Assembly: GCA_016169945.1 (NCBI GenBank)
Contig: JADLSH010000085.1
Span: forward strand, 806,001-870,000
Direction of reading: 5' to 3'
DNA length: 64,000 nucleotides
Source of the DNA: Trachythela sp. YZ-2020
Lineage: Eukaryota > Cnidaria > Anthozoa > Malacalcyonacea > Clavulariidae
Shown here: positions 1-11,968 of the stretch, one piece after another
Position numbering within the stretch: the first letter of the stretch is position 1
How the letters are laid out: every line of letters starts with the position of its first letter
Position numbers and translations under genes: made by a program
Notes under the pieces: generated by a model
Seen by the model: only the letters and a program-made list of their open reading frames with translations
The model's database searches: none
What the model was told of the DNA's origin: nothing

Positions 1-490
1 GAATTTGTGATAACCCGTGCGACTCTTTTTTTTGTAGTGTTTGTAATTTATCAATATGTGTAACATTTCCATGATGCCACACTGTCGAACAGTATATAAA
101 ATGTGTCCTTCAGGATCAAAGGATAGCTATGCCTCAGCTTGGGTTGCCAATATATCGACCCTGCTTCACGTTGTTTACACTGCGGCACACAACTTGAGAC
201 AACATGCATGCACAGAATATTCTTTTCAGTCCCTGTTTCATTCCTCCCAATACCAGACCTTTCCTTTTGGAAGCTACCCTCAAGTACCAGGTGGCGAAGG
301 AAGTGCATGGACTGTTGATCCAAAACCCATAAGAATAAATCCCATAAGAATAAATCACTAAGGCATGCCTTTCTGTATTTTATAATGTTGAAAAGATTTG
401 ATCAGTCATTTTCGCTGAAGGGCTGTTTATTAGAACCCCAAACACATTCAAGCAAAATATGATCAAGGCATAGTCAAACTCGACAAGGAC
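1..490. repeat. Dispersed repeat, copy 1
   Basis: Positions 1-490 closely match 25972-26360 in the same orientation, including the shared segment that starts with a TTTGTGATAACCCGTGCGAC-like sequence. Copy 1 has about 110 extra bases near 323-433, with a short internal duplication of CCCATAAGAATAAAT, that copy 2 lacks. The copy 2 context lies next to a LINE reverse-transcriptase C-terminal remnant, so this may be an untranslated part of the same retroelement, but that is inference. The short ORFs here show no family resemblance and are not called as genes. Confidence 0.7.
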
Positions 491-1254
491 CCAAACACAG
501 CGGAGTATATTGACGGAATGTCAAATTCGGAATGAAATACTATTGGTTTTCCTGCACCTAGTAGTCAATACCCAAATGGCAAATGTGCGAACGCAGTTGT
601 ACATTTAATGAAATCAGTAATGGTGCTGTTTACAAGTATGGCACTCTTCCAAACTAAGGGGACTCCATGGATTTTGGTTGGCTCAAATTATTCATCCAAT
701 GGCATCCAAGCTGGAAATCCAGATGACATTTGCATCACGGTATCGCCATACGTCCATACCTCTTCAGAAGAGCTGGTCAAGTATTCAAATATGATTCATA
801 ACAAATATTAATCGCACATTGCTAACATTTTCTACTAAATCTTGCCCTATGTAAAACAAGAGGCATCCTTGCATAAAAAATTATTTTGCTATAATTATTA
901 CAGTCTAATTTTGAATATCACTTAGATCAGCCCATAGCCTTGTATAGGTCAGAAACAAATAACTTCATTATCATTAGATATTATATTTATTCCTTGCTAT
1001 ACTACCGTAGTTTGGTAAATAACTGGGGTGAATTGACAAAATTGAATAGCTTGTCCGGTTTACAGATTAATGTTTCATCACACGTGTTTCTTTCAAACTA
1101 CATATTGCATTTTATACTCAGTTAAATAACCATTAATTTGATATGTTTTTCAATGGGTTGAACTACATATATTTCATCTTATAGCTCATTCGTCCGAAAA
1201 TACTGAGAAATTGAGCTGAGTCCCCTTCTAAATGCGCGTGAAATTTATTATGTA
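491..1254. other. No gene seen
   Basis: AT-rich sequence with only short ORFs, none resembling a known protein. No RNA gene or clear repeat boundary recognised. Confidence 0.5.
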
Positions 1255-1422
1255 CAGGTGTACGTACCACAGAATACCACGGTACCACAGAATACCAGTC
1301 TTATTTATTGATCTCATAAAATTTGGAGGAAACATATACAGGTGTATGTACCACAGAATACCACGATACCACAGAATACCAGTCTTATTTATTGATCTTA
1401 TAAAATTTGGAGGAAACATACT
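1255..1422. repeat. Tandem duplication of an 84 bp terminal unit
   Basis: Two consecutive ~84 bp units (1255-1338 and 1339-1422) each contain the terminal inverted repeat, an inner doublet of ACCACAGAATACCA, and the run AAATTTGGAGGAAACATA. They differ at only a few positions. The spurious ORFs on both strands here are translations of this repeat. Confidence 0.85.
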
Positions 1423-2418
1423 GTATACTTTATTTTTGTGAATATACATTAGTTTTAGTTTTAATTGACATATAAAAAACAAAAAATGAATATTTTCATA
1501 AATTTTTTAAAATATAATCAGGATTAACAAAAAATAACATTGTATGATTTTGATAGTTTCGAAAGTTTAAAAATAAGTTTGCAAACCAGTATAATTTATG
1601 TTGATCACTACTTTTTATATGCAACACAACATTATTACTATACAGGAATCACACCGAGAAATCAATTTTACCATTGAAAAACTGAGTTTTTCGAAATTAT
1701 TGATAAACCTGGTGTCCGTCATATATTTGTAATCTATGTTTGTAAAGTTAGTAATTTTAGTTATGTATGTTTGGTAATGCAAGAGCAAAGAGACAATGGA
1801 CAATGCAAGGTGGAGCTTCCAGGGGTACGATTTGTATTCATAGTTTTAAAGTATCGTGTATCATTCTGTGTATGTCCGTATGGTGAATCGCTGTGAAAAG
1901 TAGAACTTGCCTAGCAGACAGAATGCCAGGCAGTTAAAAAGCTAAATCTATGTCAATAAATGTATTTAAAGAAACGTGCGTCGTTGTGTCTTACTGATTG
2001 AGAAGTGTTTTATCGATAGTATACAGTCCCTACGAAGCACAACTGTCTTGCCGTGTAGAGGGAGACAGAAAAGTGCAACAGTATCCTTTGGTTACACCAC
2101 TAGTATGCTGTACTGATTTTAGTATTTACCTTTCACTAAATTAAGTTAGCAATATCCTACAGTATTATGATACAACATAACACACCAAATCCTGGTACAA
2201 TCTGTGCACTGGTATTATGTGGTACATTAGAGTTTGCTCCACAGAATGTTCAATTAAACAAAAATATTTAAGTCTATGAAATCTAGCCCCAAAACCCCCA
2301 GGAGGAAAAAATATATCGATAAACTATACTAAAAAATATTAAGAAGCCACATTATATATATTTGACAAAATATATGGAACATGTAAATTTTTGCGGTATT
2401 CTGTGGTACATACACCTG
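1255..2418. mobile_element. TA-flanked inverted-repeat element (Tc1/mariner-like MITE)
   Basis: The left end begins CAGGTGTACGTACCACAGAA just after TA (1253-1254). The right end is its reverse complement and is followed by TA (2419-2420). The inverted repeats are about 27 bp with few mismatches. A TA target duplication is the signature of the Tc1/mariner superfamily. The 1.16 kb interior has no transposase ORF, so the element is non-autonomous. The left terminus is tandemly duplicated (second start at 1339). Confidence 0.6.
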
Positions 2419-2426
2419 TAATCCCC

Positions 2427-4600
2427 CGTGCGAGGGTACTAATTCCGCTCGGAGATTTACACCCGGGTATGTGAAAACATTGTGAATGCAAAGTCGTCCG
2501 CCATTTGTTTTTGTCATGGACAGGACTGGACTGGACCTTTTCGTAAGTTATGCGCATGCGCAATTCAAGCCGAGAGAAGACTTCCATTTTGCAAACTTTT
2601 TTCAAAATTAGTTTTGCACTCATTTTATAAGTAAGTCTCTATCTCTCCAAAACAAGATGAATGAAAATTATTTAGAGGACAAATTAACAAGAGGAGAAAC
2701 AGTCGAAAGACCGAAAAAGGAGCGTTTTAAACAGGCAAGTGTCAATTTTCCATGCTTGCTTTGCCGATTTTTTAACATAGCATGCAGTATAGTTTGTGAA
2801 TTTGAAAATGTGTAGATCATTCTGTGTGGTCAATACACAGCAGCCCAAGCTCACATTGTTGCTATATTATTATTTTTTTTATTAATAATTTTTTATTATT
2901 GCTGTTTGTATGTTATGGTATATTATGTGTATAGTGTGTTATGTCTGTTATGTCATGTGCCAGAAATGGTATGATGGAATTAAATATATATTTATTATTG
3001 ATGGTTAGGGTACTTTATATTAGCAAATTATAGTAGACTTAATAGTCAAATATATATTGTAAAAAAATTGCTAAAATATTGTGTCAAATGAAGAAATAAA
3101 GTTACTTACTTCTACTACAAGTTGCAATCGACTCAGTTTCGGTGTTGACTTGGTGTGATTTTAAATCCACTTTGAGGGGAAAGTCACTCATGGTATTATA
3201 TGTAATATTAAGGAGAAGGCAGGTCAACGAACTCGCATCGGCATCGAATCGCCAAAAAAACAACAGATCCATAAAGCCCATTACATTTCCCATCACATTC
3301 ATCGTCTTCAGCAAACACAAGATCTAGAGATTTTTTGTCGGTGAAAATCCATAATTTGTTCGATTTTCTGACAATCTCAGGAAGCGTGGCTGTCGATACC
3401 CGGGGATATTCAGTTGAGAGCTCGCGAGTTCGAATTACACTCTCTATTGTTATTGGTTCATTACATTGTTGTCGCGTGAACGCGTTCGAATCAACCAATA
3501 ACAATAGAGAGTGTAATTCGAACTCGCGAGCTCTCAACTGAATATCCCCGGGTATCGACAGCCACGCTTCCTGAGATTGTCAGAAAATCGAACAAATTAT
3601 GGATTTTCACCGACAAAAAATCTCTTGTGTTTGCTGAAGACGATGAATGACTGAATGTGATGGGAAATGTAATGGGCTTTATGGATCTGGGTTTTTTTTT
3701 GCGATTCGATGCATTATTATGCGACGCGAGAAGGATTTGTGAAGCCGATGCGAGTTCGTTGGAGTTGTATTGACCTGCCTTCCCCTTATACTTACTATAC
3801 TTACTATGAGTGACTTTCCCCTCAAAGTGGAATTAAAATCACACCAAGTCAACACCGAAAAGTCGATTGCAACTTGTAGTAGAAGTAAGTAACTTTATTT
3901 CTTCATTTGACACAATATTTTAGTAATTTTTTGACAATATATATATTCGACTATTAAGTCTACTATAATTTTCTAATATAAAGTACCCTAACCATCAATA
4001 ATAAATATATATTTAATTCCATCATACCATTTCTGGCACATAGCATAACAGACATAACACATACACATAAAATACCATAACATACAAACAGCAATAATAA
4101 AAAATTAATATAGCAACAATGTGAGCTTGGGCTGCCTGTGGTCAATACAACATTGATTGATCTTTAAGAGTATTTTAGTATTGATTCAAATATGTTATAG
4201 AAAAATAAAAAAATATTAAATCTCAGAAACTTCATTGCAAAACAAGCAAGTGCGAAGTATAAAAATACTCCTCGAAAAGCAGTTGAAGTTTTTTGAAAAT
4301 TTCGAAACGTTTTGTGAACGTCTAAGGTTGAATGTTACAGTAAATCAAAGCTAAAAGAGTACACAATAGCATACCCACTTTATATAGTTGGACAATTGAT
4401 AATTTTATAGTTAAAAACAAAATATGATTTCGTACAAATTAAAATATAAAAAATATACAATGTTGCGTGTTACCATGGTTACTTACATTCGTCGACTCAG
4501 TACTTCATGTTACAATAACTTTTGGGGAGTAAATTGTTTGGTTCAAACTTAACTATGGTTAAAATGGGCGAGGGGTTACTGCATGCATGTATTTCTAGTA
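2427..4600. mobile_element. Interspersed element family A, copy 1 (contains a long hairpin)
   Basis: Three blocks (about 2427-2540, 2520-2705 and 4280-4600) are found in reverse orientation and colinear at 25258-25140, 24180-23985 and 23980-23675. The two copies therefore belong to one repeat family of unknown class. Relative to copy 2, this copy has an extra ~1.57 kb (about 2705-4280) that includes a long hairpin. A 52-codon ORF starts at 2657 in the shared part and is followed by a donor-like site. It has no recognisable family and could be an old captured exon. Outer ends and target duplications were not resolved. Confidence 0.65.
2824..4150. repeat. Long inverted repeat (foldback), arms ~640 bp
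   Basis: The left arm at about 2824-3458 is the reverse complement of the right arm at about 3493-4150, with a 34 nt loop at 3459-3492. Matching landmarks are the AACTCGCGAGCTC core near the centre and the CAGCCCAAGCTCACATTG outer region. The right arm carries small insertions (for example around 3715-3765), so the arms are not identical. There is no supported ORF. It resembles a foldback transposon or hairpin MITE inside family A. Confidence 0.85.
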
Positions 4601-5549
4601 TGTAAAGTATTTACTTTAGTGGATTTCCTTTAGCTGAAACTTTATTGAATTTTAGTGATTTTCCGTATACTGAATTAGAAAAGCTAATTGCTTAATTCTT
4701 ATATGTTAACTAGGTGAACTAGGAAAGGTAAACGTATCTGTCAGAAAGGGTAATTCCAACTTACGTATATATTAGTGGATACTGTACAGTAAGAACCGTA
4801 TAATTACCATGTGATTATAACACAATTTTTAAGACTGACTGATGCAAGAGATGTATAATAGTAAAAATATATTACGAGAAGTATTAGCAAATTGTGTTCT
4901 GTATTCTCCAGCATGTAACAATCCAGTTATGCGGACAATTGGCTCGAAAGAAGTAATTTTTTTTAAATACGCCTTAAAGATAATTACAGCGGCAGTGCTA
5001 TAATTTAATTTCAGCTCAAAAGTCAAGAATACAACCGCCTATGTACATACATATATATCAGTGTAACATGCATGCATATGGATTGATTGCATTGATAGGC
5101 ATCATTGATACAAAATGCAAAACACAAGTTAATTATTATATGAATTTATATAATTACAAAATATCAAACTTTTTTTTTCGTAACGAAACTTCAGCTAAAT
5201 ACATGTAGAAACTTCCTGCCTGTCATGATTATTCTCTTGATTCTTTTGGAAAAAACATGACTGTATGATTAAATTTCATTCATTTACCCCAATGTTATTT
5301 TAACGATAAATGAATGCAAATTATCTGGTCAATGCATGATGATTTCTACACACTAGCAGATGTTTCCTCAGTAGGAGAACCTAGAATGACATGTTATCTC
5401 AGCAGTATACAGTTCTATTTTCAATTTGAAATGGGGTGTTTAGTTGGCGTACTTGAGAACCAAGTATCGTCTAAGCTTTCTTTAACAGATAATACCTAGA
5501 TAAAATCAAACTAAGAAATATTCTTCTATACTAGAAACGAATTAAGCAC
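4601..5549. other. No gene seen
   Basis: AT-rich sequence without a convincing ORF. The later part may include the 5' UTR of the LINE whose ORF1 begins at 5653. Confidence 0.5.
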
Positions 5550-5652
5550 GTTAGGCTAGAAAAGTAAGAATTTTCATATAATTAAGAAGACATGCACTTG
5601 GCGTAAAAATGAGTAAAACAAATGTTGACATTGAAAAGACTATATATTCATC

Positions 5653-6810
5653 ATGGCGGCGGGTCCTGTTTGTATGAGCTCCGACTCCGATGAAAATATA
5701 ATGACCACCGTTTGGGATGTGAAAGAAATTTACAGATATAAAACTTCCGAAATGATATATTACGATGGCGAACGAATTAGATGGTCTGCTGATCATGAAT
5801 CGCTGAAGAAATGTATCGAATATGCTTTTGCCCAGCGAGGTAAATGGTCGTCGCCAGGGGGCAATTCAAAAAAGTTTGATAGCTTTAACTTTGACTTATC
5901 ATGCACATGGTATCCTGGAAAATTGGGTTCTTTACTATTCCGTGGAAAGGCTGGCAATTTGGTAAAGGAATGCTTGATTAAGGCGTGTATGTCGAGCACA
6001 CTTCACGAATTTCAAGACCACTTAAAGGTATGCACAACTTCGATAACTAATGTCTGTGATGGGGTCAGTTCCCATAATTCTGACTCAATAACTGAAGTAA
6101 ATAGTGTTTGCCAGCCTTCCGATGTTAGCCAGACCAACGGACAGAAGCAGTGCATCGAAATCGATCAAAGTAATAATAGTCTTATAACACGGGATTGTGC
6201 CTCTCAAACACAAAACCAGAATTGTGATCATTTGTCTGCAGAATTGAGAGATGCTCTCAAGAAAGTTGATCGTCTGTTTGATTTAACAAACAATGTTTAC
6301 AATTCTATAAGTAGATTGATAAAGGAAGCCCCGGTTTCCTGTGGAAATTGTATGTTAGGAAAGAATGCGTCTGGTTCAAATGCCCAGTCGATTTCTGCTA
6401 GGGATATCGGCGAAAAAATGAGGAAGTGTAACGAATTATCTATTGAACTTGAAGGTGTGAAGTTAGATGCCGTAATAATGGAGTCGAGACTCTCCAATAA
6501 TATATACCAGAACAGTAAAGCGATTGAGCAAATTCATAGTCAAATGATTAACATGCAAAATATACAAAATATAACAGATGAGCGGTCAACCATCGCGAAC
6601 AGAGAACAATCAAATACTCATACAATTAGTAAACAAAACGAAATCAGTGAAAACCCCTGTAATAAATCAGTTGTTCTACATGATGAACAGTTTTGTCTAT
6701 CGCATGGGCATCGAAGTGATAAACTACAGAGTAAAGTCAGTAACAATTCTAATACGGTAGTGTTCGTGATTATCAATGTGAGAATTCTAAATCAAACTGC
6801 AATACCGTAG
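5653..6810 (+). CDS. LINE ORF1 protein (5' part)
   Basis: A 385-codon ORF starts with ATG in a good context (TCATCATGG). The N-terminal ~130 residues form a compact domain rich in aromatic residues (WYPGKLGSLLFRGK region), as in ORF1 proteins of cnidarian CR1-like LINEs as I recall them. Two later stretches look like coiled coils (about residues 197-225 and 255-310). It sits upstream of the endonuclease-RT ORF, as ORF1 of a LINE should. ORF1 proteins bind the element RNA. The frame ends at 6810, but a basic, Tyr/His/Pro-rich continuation is found in another frame from 6876, so a frameshift probably truncates it. No CCHC knuckle was seen. Confidence 0.7.
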   Translation: MAAGPVCMSSDSDENIMTTVWDVKEIYRYKTSEMIYYDGERIRWSADHESLKKCIEYAFAQRGKWSSPGGNSKKFDSFNFDLSCTWYPGKLGSLLFRGKAGNLVKECLIKACMSSTLHEFQDHLKVCTTSITNVCDGVSSHNSDSITEVNSVCQPSDVSQTNGQKQCIEIDQSNNSLITRDCASQTQNQNCDHLSAELRDALKKVDRLFDLTNNVYNSISRLIKEAPVSCGNCMLGKNASGSNAQSISARDIGEKMRKCNELSIELEGVKLDAVIMESRLSNNIYQNSKAIEQIHSQMINMQNIQNITDERSTIANREQSNTHTISKQNEISENPCNKSVVLHDEQFCLSHGHRSDKLQSKVSNNSNTVVFVIINVRILNQTAIP

Positions 6811-6875
6811 AAGGTAAACCACAAGGTCAACCAATTAGACGATGTAAAACCAAAACGACGCTACCTAGCCTACCT

Positions 6876-7277
6876 ATGTGTTTGGGAAACTTGCCACTAA
6901 TTGAGTTATTACCATCATCAAATATGCAGAAAAATAAACAAAGTAAGCTTCCCAATAAGAAGAAGGTTTACTCGAAGCGATACAGGCATGGCTATTATGC
7001 AAAACCCAAGCATCAAGGGAATCATCAGACATCACTCCATTCCGCTCACCTGACAAATTTTCGACGGCGCCGTTTAAATCATCGGCCTCACCCAAATCAC
7101 CCCCCTTACCCAAACCTTCGATACGATCAAAATTACCGGTCCTATCAGAATCATCGACCTCATCAGAATTTCCAGTCCTATCAAAATTTCCAGCCCAACC
7201 ATCAACCACAACAAAATCAGAAAGACTGGTTGAATTACCTAGAATTTGTTCATGGGATGACAAGAAAAAGAACTTAG
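6876..7277 (+). CDS. LINE ORF1 C-terminal part (probably frameshifted off)
   Basis: A 133-codon ORF, strongly basic and rich in His, Asn, Gln, Tyr and Pro, with repeats of the type [10 protein letters not shown]. It lies between ORF1 and the endonuclease and is in a different frame from both. A low-complexity basic tail is consistent with RNA binding at the end of ORF1. It could instead be an independent small ORF. The function call rests only on position and composition. Confidence 0.45.
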   Translation: MCLGNLPLIELLPSSNMQKNKQSKLPNKKKVYSKRYRHGYYAKPKHQGNHQTSLHSAHLTNFRRRRLNHRPHPNHPPYPNLRYDQNYRSYQNHRPHQNFQSYQNFQPNHQPQQNQKDWLNYLEFVHGMTRKRT

Positions 7278-7366
7278 CTATTCCTGTTAGAATTACACAG
7301 AGACAAAATTACCACCACTGTAATTCTAATAATACCCCAAACATTAACTCAAAGAGACGTAGTAAC

Positions 7367-7736
7367 TTGGTACCTATTAATTTAACATCCACAAGAAAGG
7401 TTCCTTCGAGAGAGTCGGGTTTTGCTGTTCCTAAGTTTATGTTCATCAATATATTATGTAGTTTGGCAAAAACAAAAAATCGAGTACGAGCTGTAGTTGC
7501 ACTGGAGGCAGACTTGGTCAATAACGATATAGATGTATGTGTGGTGAGCGAGAGTCACCTGAAACCTGAAATTCACATTCACAATTATTCAATATTTAGA
7601 AGAGATAGAAGTTGGGAAGGACGCGACATGAGAGCAAAAGGAGGGGTAGCAATATATGTTCGGAACAACTTAAAAGTTATTGATATTTATCGATCCAGTT
7701 TGTACGAACTTATTGGTGTCACACTTCTGTTACCTA
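7367..7736 (+). pseudogene. LINE ORF2, segment 1: N-terminal part of APE endonuclease
   Basis: The translated frame contains typical APE endonuclease motifs of LINEs: CVVSESHL (catalytic Glu region) and [11 protein letters not shown]. The ORF runs on to 7930, but the last part after 7736 is read from the inserted hAT element. The protein continues in frame at 8849 once the hAT insert and one target-site copy are removed. The endonuclease nicks target DNA to prime reverse transcription. Confidence 0.8.
7729..7736 (+). repeat. hAT target-site duplication, left (GTTACCTA)
   Basis: The 8 bp GTTACCTA here is repeated at 8841-8848, immediately outside the inverted termini of the element between them. 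Confidence 0.9.
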
Positions 7737-8840
7737 CAGCGCTCTCACTTTTGGGGAAATTTCCCCAAAACGGGGAATTTTGCGGAATTTTGGGGAGAGA
7801 TCTGGGGAATCACATTTTTTGGGGAAATTTTTGGGGAATTTTTTTAAATAGTGGTCGACTGTTTTTGTGCACATTTTGTTTACCTTGTGTTGATTCTGGG
7901 TTTGAATATGATAATTTTGATTACATGTGACAGACATTCTCATATTCAGTCGATTCATGCACATGTATATACAATAGTTATGTTTATAACATATTTACAT
8001 ATCATTAATTTAAAATGTTCAAAATTTATTTTCCACGCAAATGATGTGATATTAATGAAATACTTCATGTTACCATGCTACGTTCATCTCTATCTGGAAC
8101 GATAACTTCAGTCATTTCGTACGGAAAAAAGTGAAGCCTTGACCTCTGGCGTCAGGCCACAACGCCATCGTCGTCGCCATCAATTCGTTATCGTACGTCA
8201 GTTTCAGTCCCCTATACGCCATCATTGTTGCGCGGTTCTGGACGTCAGTTTCAGTCCCCTATTTTTGTTGCGCGGTTCTGGACGTCAGTTTCAGTCTCCC
8301 ACAACTTATTTACTGCGCGGTCCGTACGTAAACTCTATTTTTGTATTATTTTTTTGAAAAAAACAACAGTTTTTTTGCAAATCGAAGTAGTTTCCCCTTT
8401 GTAACTGGCTAAAAAAGATTACAGAAGGAAAACTAGGAGGAAAACATATCTTTGTCACTGAAGTAAGTTAATTAAAGCAAGTTTTCTCAGTGTTTTTGTT
8501 CAAACAGCGAAAATATTTTGTTTTTTGTCTGTCGTACAGGCGTATGTTTAGTTTGTGCAAAAGTTTATGAAAGCCATAAAAATATGGGATAAGATAAGCT
8601 ATCGTGCAGGTTTTAACAGATATTCAAGTTTTTTTTCTATTTTCGTGAACTTATTTTGAACTTTGGCCGCAATCACGTTTGATGGCGTAGGCACTGTTAT
8701 TTTGGCTTCACTTTTCACCCGCCAGTTATCGTTCCAGGTTAACAAATTGAGTTCACTGCGTTCATCTAAGGAATTTTACGGATATCTGGGGAACTTTCGC
8801 GCAATCTAAGGAATTCTTAAATTCAGTTGTGAGAGCACTG
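7737..8840. mobile_element. Non-autonomous hAT element, 1104 bp, inside LINE endonuclease
   Basis: The left end is CAGCGCTCTCAC and the right end GTGAGAGCACTG, an imperfect inverted repeat starting with CAG. It is flanked by the 8 bp direct repeat GTTACCTA, which is the hAT signature. The ends carry clusters of TTTGGGGAAATTTCCCC-like sequence. The interior has three related blocks near 8190-8300 containing GACGTCAGTTTCAGTC. No hAT transposase ORF is present, so mobility would need a transposase in trans. Excision restores the LINE frame exactly. Confidence 0.9.
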
Positions 8841-8848
8841 GTTACCTA

Positions 8849-9624
8849 CAGGAAGTCGCATGTTGATATATGGCCTTTATCACCCGCCTAGGCACAATTA
8901 TCTGGAGAGCGACTTATTGGATTATTTGATAAGTATTTCTGACGACGTTCTGGACAAATATCCAGACACTGTAATTGTTTGTGGAGGGGATTTGAACAGT
9001 TTGGACATAAAACACCTTGAGGAACTATCAGGATGGGATGCAATGGTCGACTTTTCAACAAGGGGTAACGCATGTTTGGATAACTGCCTTACAAATAGAA
9101 TAGATTTGTTCTCAAAATGTTATCCTTTCCATATGTTAACTAAAACCGACCACTTAGGGGTTATTTTACCAGCAGGAACGAAACTAAAACCTATGCGCCG
9201 AAAGGTTGAATTTCGGGATTGTAGAAAGCATCGAAAGGAAGATTTCCACAAAGCTTTAGCAGAAGAAGATTGGGAGGATGTATCGCAGTCCACGAATGTA
9301 AATGACGCTGTGAATTGTCTTGAACGTAAGATCATGGATCATATGAATAAATGTATGCCCACAAAAACAGTCTCAATTTCCTCACGGGATCCTTACTGGA
9401 TGAGTCCTTTAATGAAATCTTTGCTAAAAGCTAAATCCAGAATTGCTCGGTCGCAAAACGATAGACTCAGTTTAATTAACAAAAGGATTTCTGATGTCAT
9501 TTGTCTAAACAGAAGAAATTTTAGGGCCTTGGTGGGAAGTAGAACTTGGTGGAGAAAGACGAATGATATTTCTCAGCGAAATGCATCGTCATCAAGAGTT
9601 ACTTTAGATAATGCATCACATTAA
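8849..9624 (+). pseudogene. LINE ORF2, segment 2: C-terminal endonuclease and linker
   Basis: The frame from segment 1 resumes here. Endonuclease motifs are [18 protein letters not shown] (catalytic GDLN) and LTKTDH (the Asp-His pair near the end of the domain). A charged linker follows to about 9600, where the frame breaks (stop at 9622) and the sequence continues in another frame into the RT. Confidence 0.85.
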
Positions 9625-10406
9625 ATCGCTACTTTGGCGAACTCTGCCACGATGATAGTTATGTCGAACCGACGCTCTCAATTATTGGTGATGAAGTAGA
9701 TATTCCTAGCTTCACGGAACAGCTGGTATGGAATGCCTTGAAAAGAATAAAGAGGACAGCAACAGGTCCCGATTATATTCCCTATTGGGTTTGGAATGAT
9801 CATGCGGAAATTCTAACCTAAGTTATAACTAACGTCTGGAATTTGTCCCTTTCATCACATACTTGGCCAGATTCATGGAAAAGAGCGAATATTAACCCTC
9901 TTGCAAAGGTTGATTTACCAAAGGAAGATGGTGACTTTCGTGGAATAAATATTACACCTGTAATTGCGAGGACCTTCGAAAAGCTCGTTTATAATAGTCA
10001 GGTCAAGTCGACAATTGAGGAAATTTTATCCCCAACGCAATTTGCGTACAGGCAGGGGGGAAGTTGTACAAACGCTCTGTTGACTATTCAGAACAAAGTA
10101 CTCAGCTTCTTAGATAGAGCGGACTGCAAAGCAGTTAGACTGTTTTCTATGGATTTTAGCAAGGCCTTCGACTCCGTGAAACATTCACTCCTCTCGGAAA
10201 AGTTAAAAAATGTGCCACTCAACCCTTATATCATAAATTGGTATTTAAATTTTCTAAAGAATAGAAAGCAAAGAGTCGTTTGTAACGATTTTTGTGGAGA
10301 ATGGATGGATGTTAATAAGGGTACAACACAGGGGAGCGTAAGTAGCCCCTACCTTTTTAATATTTTCCTGAATGATTTAGAGGTGGACATAGACGGCGAG
10401 AACGCT
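9600..10406 (+). pseudogene. LINE ORF2, segment 3: reverse transcriptase, N-terminal half
   Basis: RT motifs appear in order: an [10 protein letters not shown] block near 9760, [42 protein letters not shown] (motif A with the first catalytic Asp), LKNRKQRVV, and [19 protein letters not shown] (motif B). An in-frame stop (TAA near 9818) lies between the first two blocks. The reading frame is interrupted after AACGCT (10401-10406) by the giant foldback element, just before the YADD motif. Confidence 0.9.
10401..10406 (+). repeat. 6 bp target-site duplication, left (AACGCT)
   Basis: AACGCT directly precedes the element terminus AGTAGTAGTGTATG and recurs at 17802-17807 directly after the mirrored terminus. 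Only one copy fits the LINE reading frame. Confidence 0.9.
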
Positions 10407-10439
10407 AGTAGTAGTGTATGTGGTTTTCGACCCTTATTT

Positions 10440-10740
10440 TTAGGGGGGAGCAGGGGGGAGCAACGGGGGAGCACATCATTAAAAATTCAAACATCATTAG
10501 CATATGGTACATTAACATACAGGGGGGAGCAGCGTCATTAACAGGGGAGAGCAGCGTCATTAACAGGGGGGAGCACGTCATTAAAAATTCAAACATCATT
10601 AGCATATGGTACATTAACATACAGGGGGGAGCACGTCATTAACAGGGGGGAGCAGCGTCATTAACAGGGGGGAGCAGCGTCATTAACAGGGGGGGGGGAG
10701 CAGCGTCATTAACAGGGGGAGCACGTCATTAAAAATTCTT
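10440..10740. repeat. G-rich terminal minisatellite, left arm
   Basis: Tandem units of about 22 bp, consensus GGGGGGAGCAGCGTCATTAACA, interspersed with a longer unit ending in CATATGGTACATTAACATAC. Runs of up to nine G occur. The mirror array in the right arm (17480-17765) has a different unit order and number, so this is the fastest-changing part of the TIRs. Confidence 0.9.
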
Positions 10741-11639
10741 TAACATAAACATCATTATTTATGTATTGACGTCATGATGATATGCAATGCAAGTTTGGGC
10801 AAAACAGTCATTATGTTGAGTTCAGTATATTTTGTTGTCGCGAGATTTATAAACTCCTTCAATCTCGTATATAGTGAAGTATTTCTTTCTGAGTCGACCA
10901 ATACTAATAAGTTTTTAAGCGTTTATTTAGTAAAGCTTATACAAGTGAGATTTACAAACATTAAAGCGTTAGAAACATAAATATTTTGATGTTAAGTTAA
11001 ACTAAAGACACAATAGCTTAACTCATTAAAAGATTAAGTCAAAGGACTTGTTTGGGCGAAACAATCATTAAACTTAACCATCACAATAGCTAGACCTTTC
11101 CTATATATTTTATCAAACGTTGTGTTCCAAACACAGTCCGTTTCGACAACGAGTAAATATATTCTCGTATCTAATATCACCTTAAACAAGACGGCTTAGA
11201 TAACTAATATAGCGAAGCTTAACCTAGTAAAGTATTATGCGAAATAATAACAAGTAGAAATATAGCGTTCTAAAACGAGAAAAGTCTTATAGTCTAAGAG
11301 AGGTCTAAGATCTTATAGAGCAAGACAAATATATGTTTACCAAGCGGTTGTATAAACATAGTTCTTACAGGGATTTAAACCTTACAAAGTTTCAAGCGTT
11401 TTAGATGTAGCAGAGCGAAAAGCAGTGATTTTCAAGCGAGATTTACAAGCATATACAAACATTGTATATAAACATTTAGCGTTTGTTAGGTAATTACGGG
11501 CAATTAAGATTTTCTAGCTTAAACATTTGAATAAATTTAGAATATATTATTATAGCACGGGAAAATATTGTACAATGTACATACAACACACACAGAATTC
11601 GTTTAAAAACATATTCATTGCTTACAATTTCTTTTACAG

Positions 11640-11962
11640 CGTTAGTAAGGTCTGCTCCTAAGAGCATATTGTTTAGGTGTCTTTTGTATCTTTATTTTTT
11701 TTGTCTATTTTGGGGGATAATCTTGCAATTGCTAAATCTTAAGGTCTCCAATCTGAAAAGTCTACCCAATTAAATATATTTTTAACTAAGGTCTGCTCTG
11801 GGTCTGCTTCTAAGAACCTATTATTCTTAAACTCCATCACTCGCTTGGGAGTATACATTGTCCGAATCAACCTCATAGCTTTTTCACCTTTTAACCATAA
11901 CTTTACATTTATTTAACCCATACCGAGCAAGCATATCTCTGATATACTTGTTAACTAATCCA
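11640..11962 (-). pseudogene. Decayed ORF of unknown family, left-arm copy
   Basis: Mirror of 16246-16571 on the minus strand. See that entry for the translated features. It keeps the same internal stop codon as the right-arm copy. Confidence 0.35.
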
Positions 11963-11968
11963 ATTTCT

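Noticed and set aside
10774..10980. ORFs in the AT-rich outer arms of the giant element (also 17236-17442)
   Set aside because: Mirror images of each other in low-complexity AT-rich DNA, no domain, start at a common terminal block.
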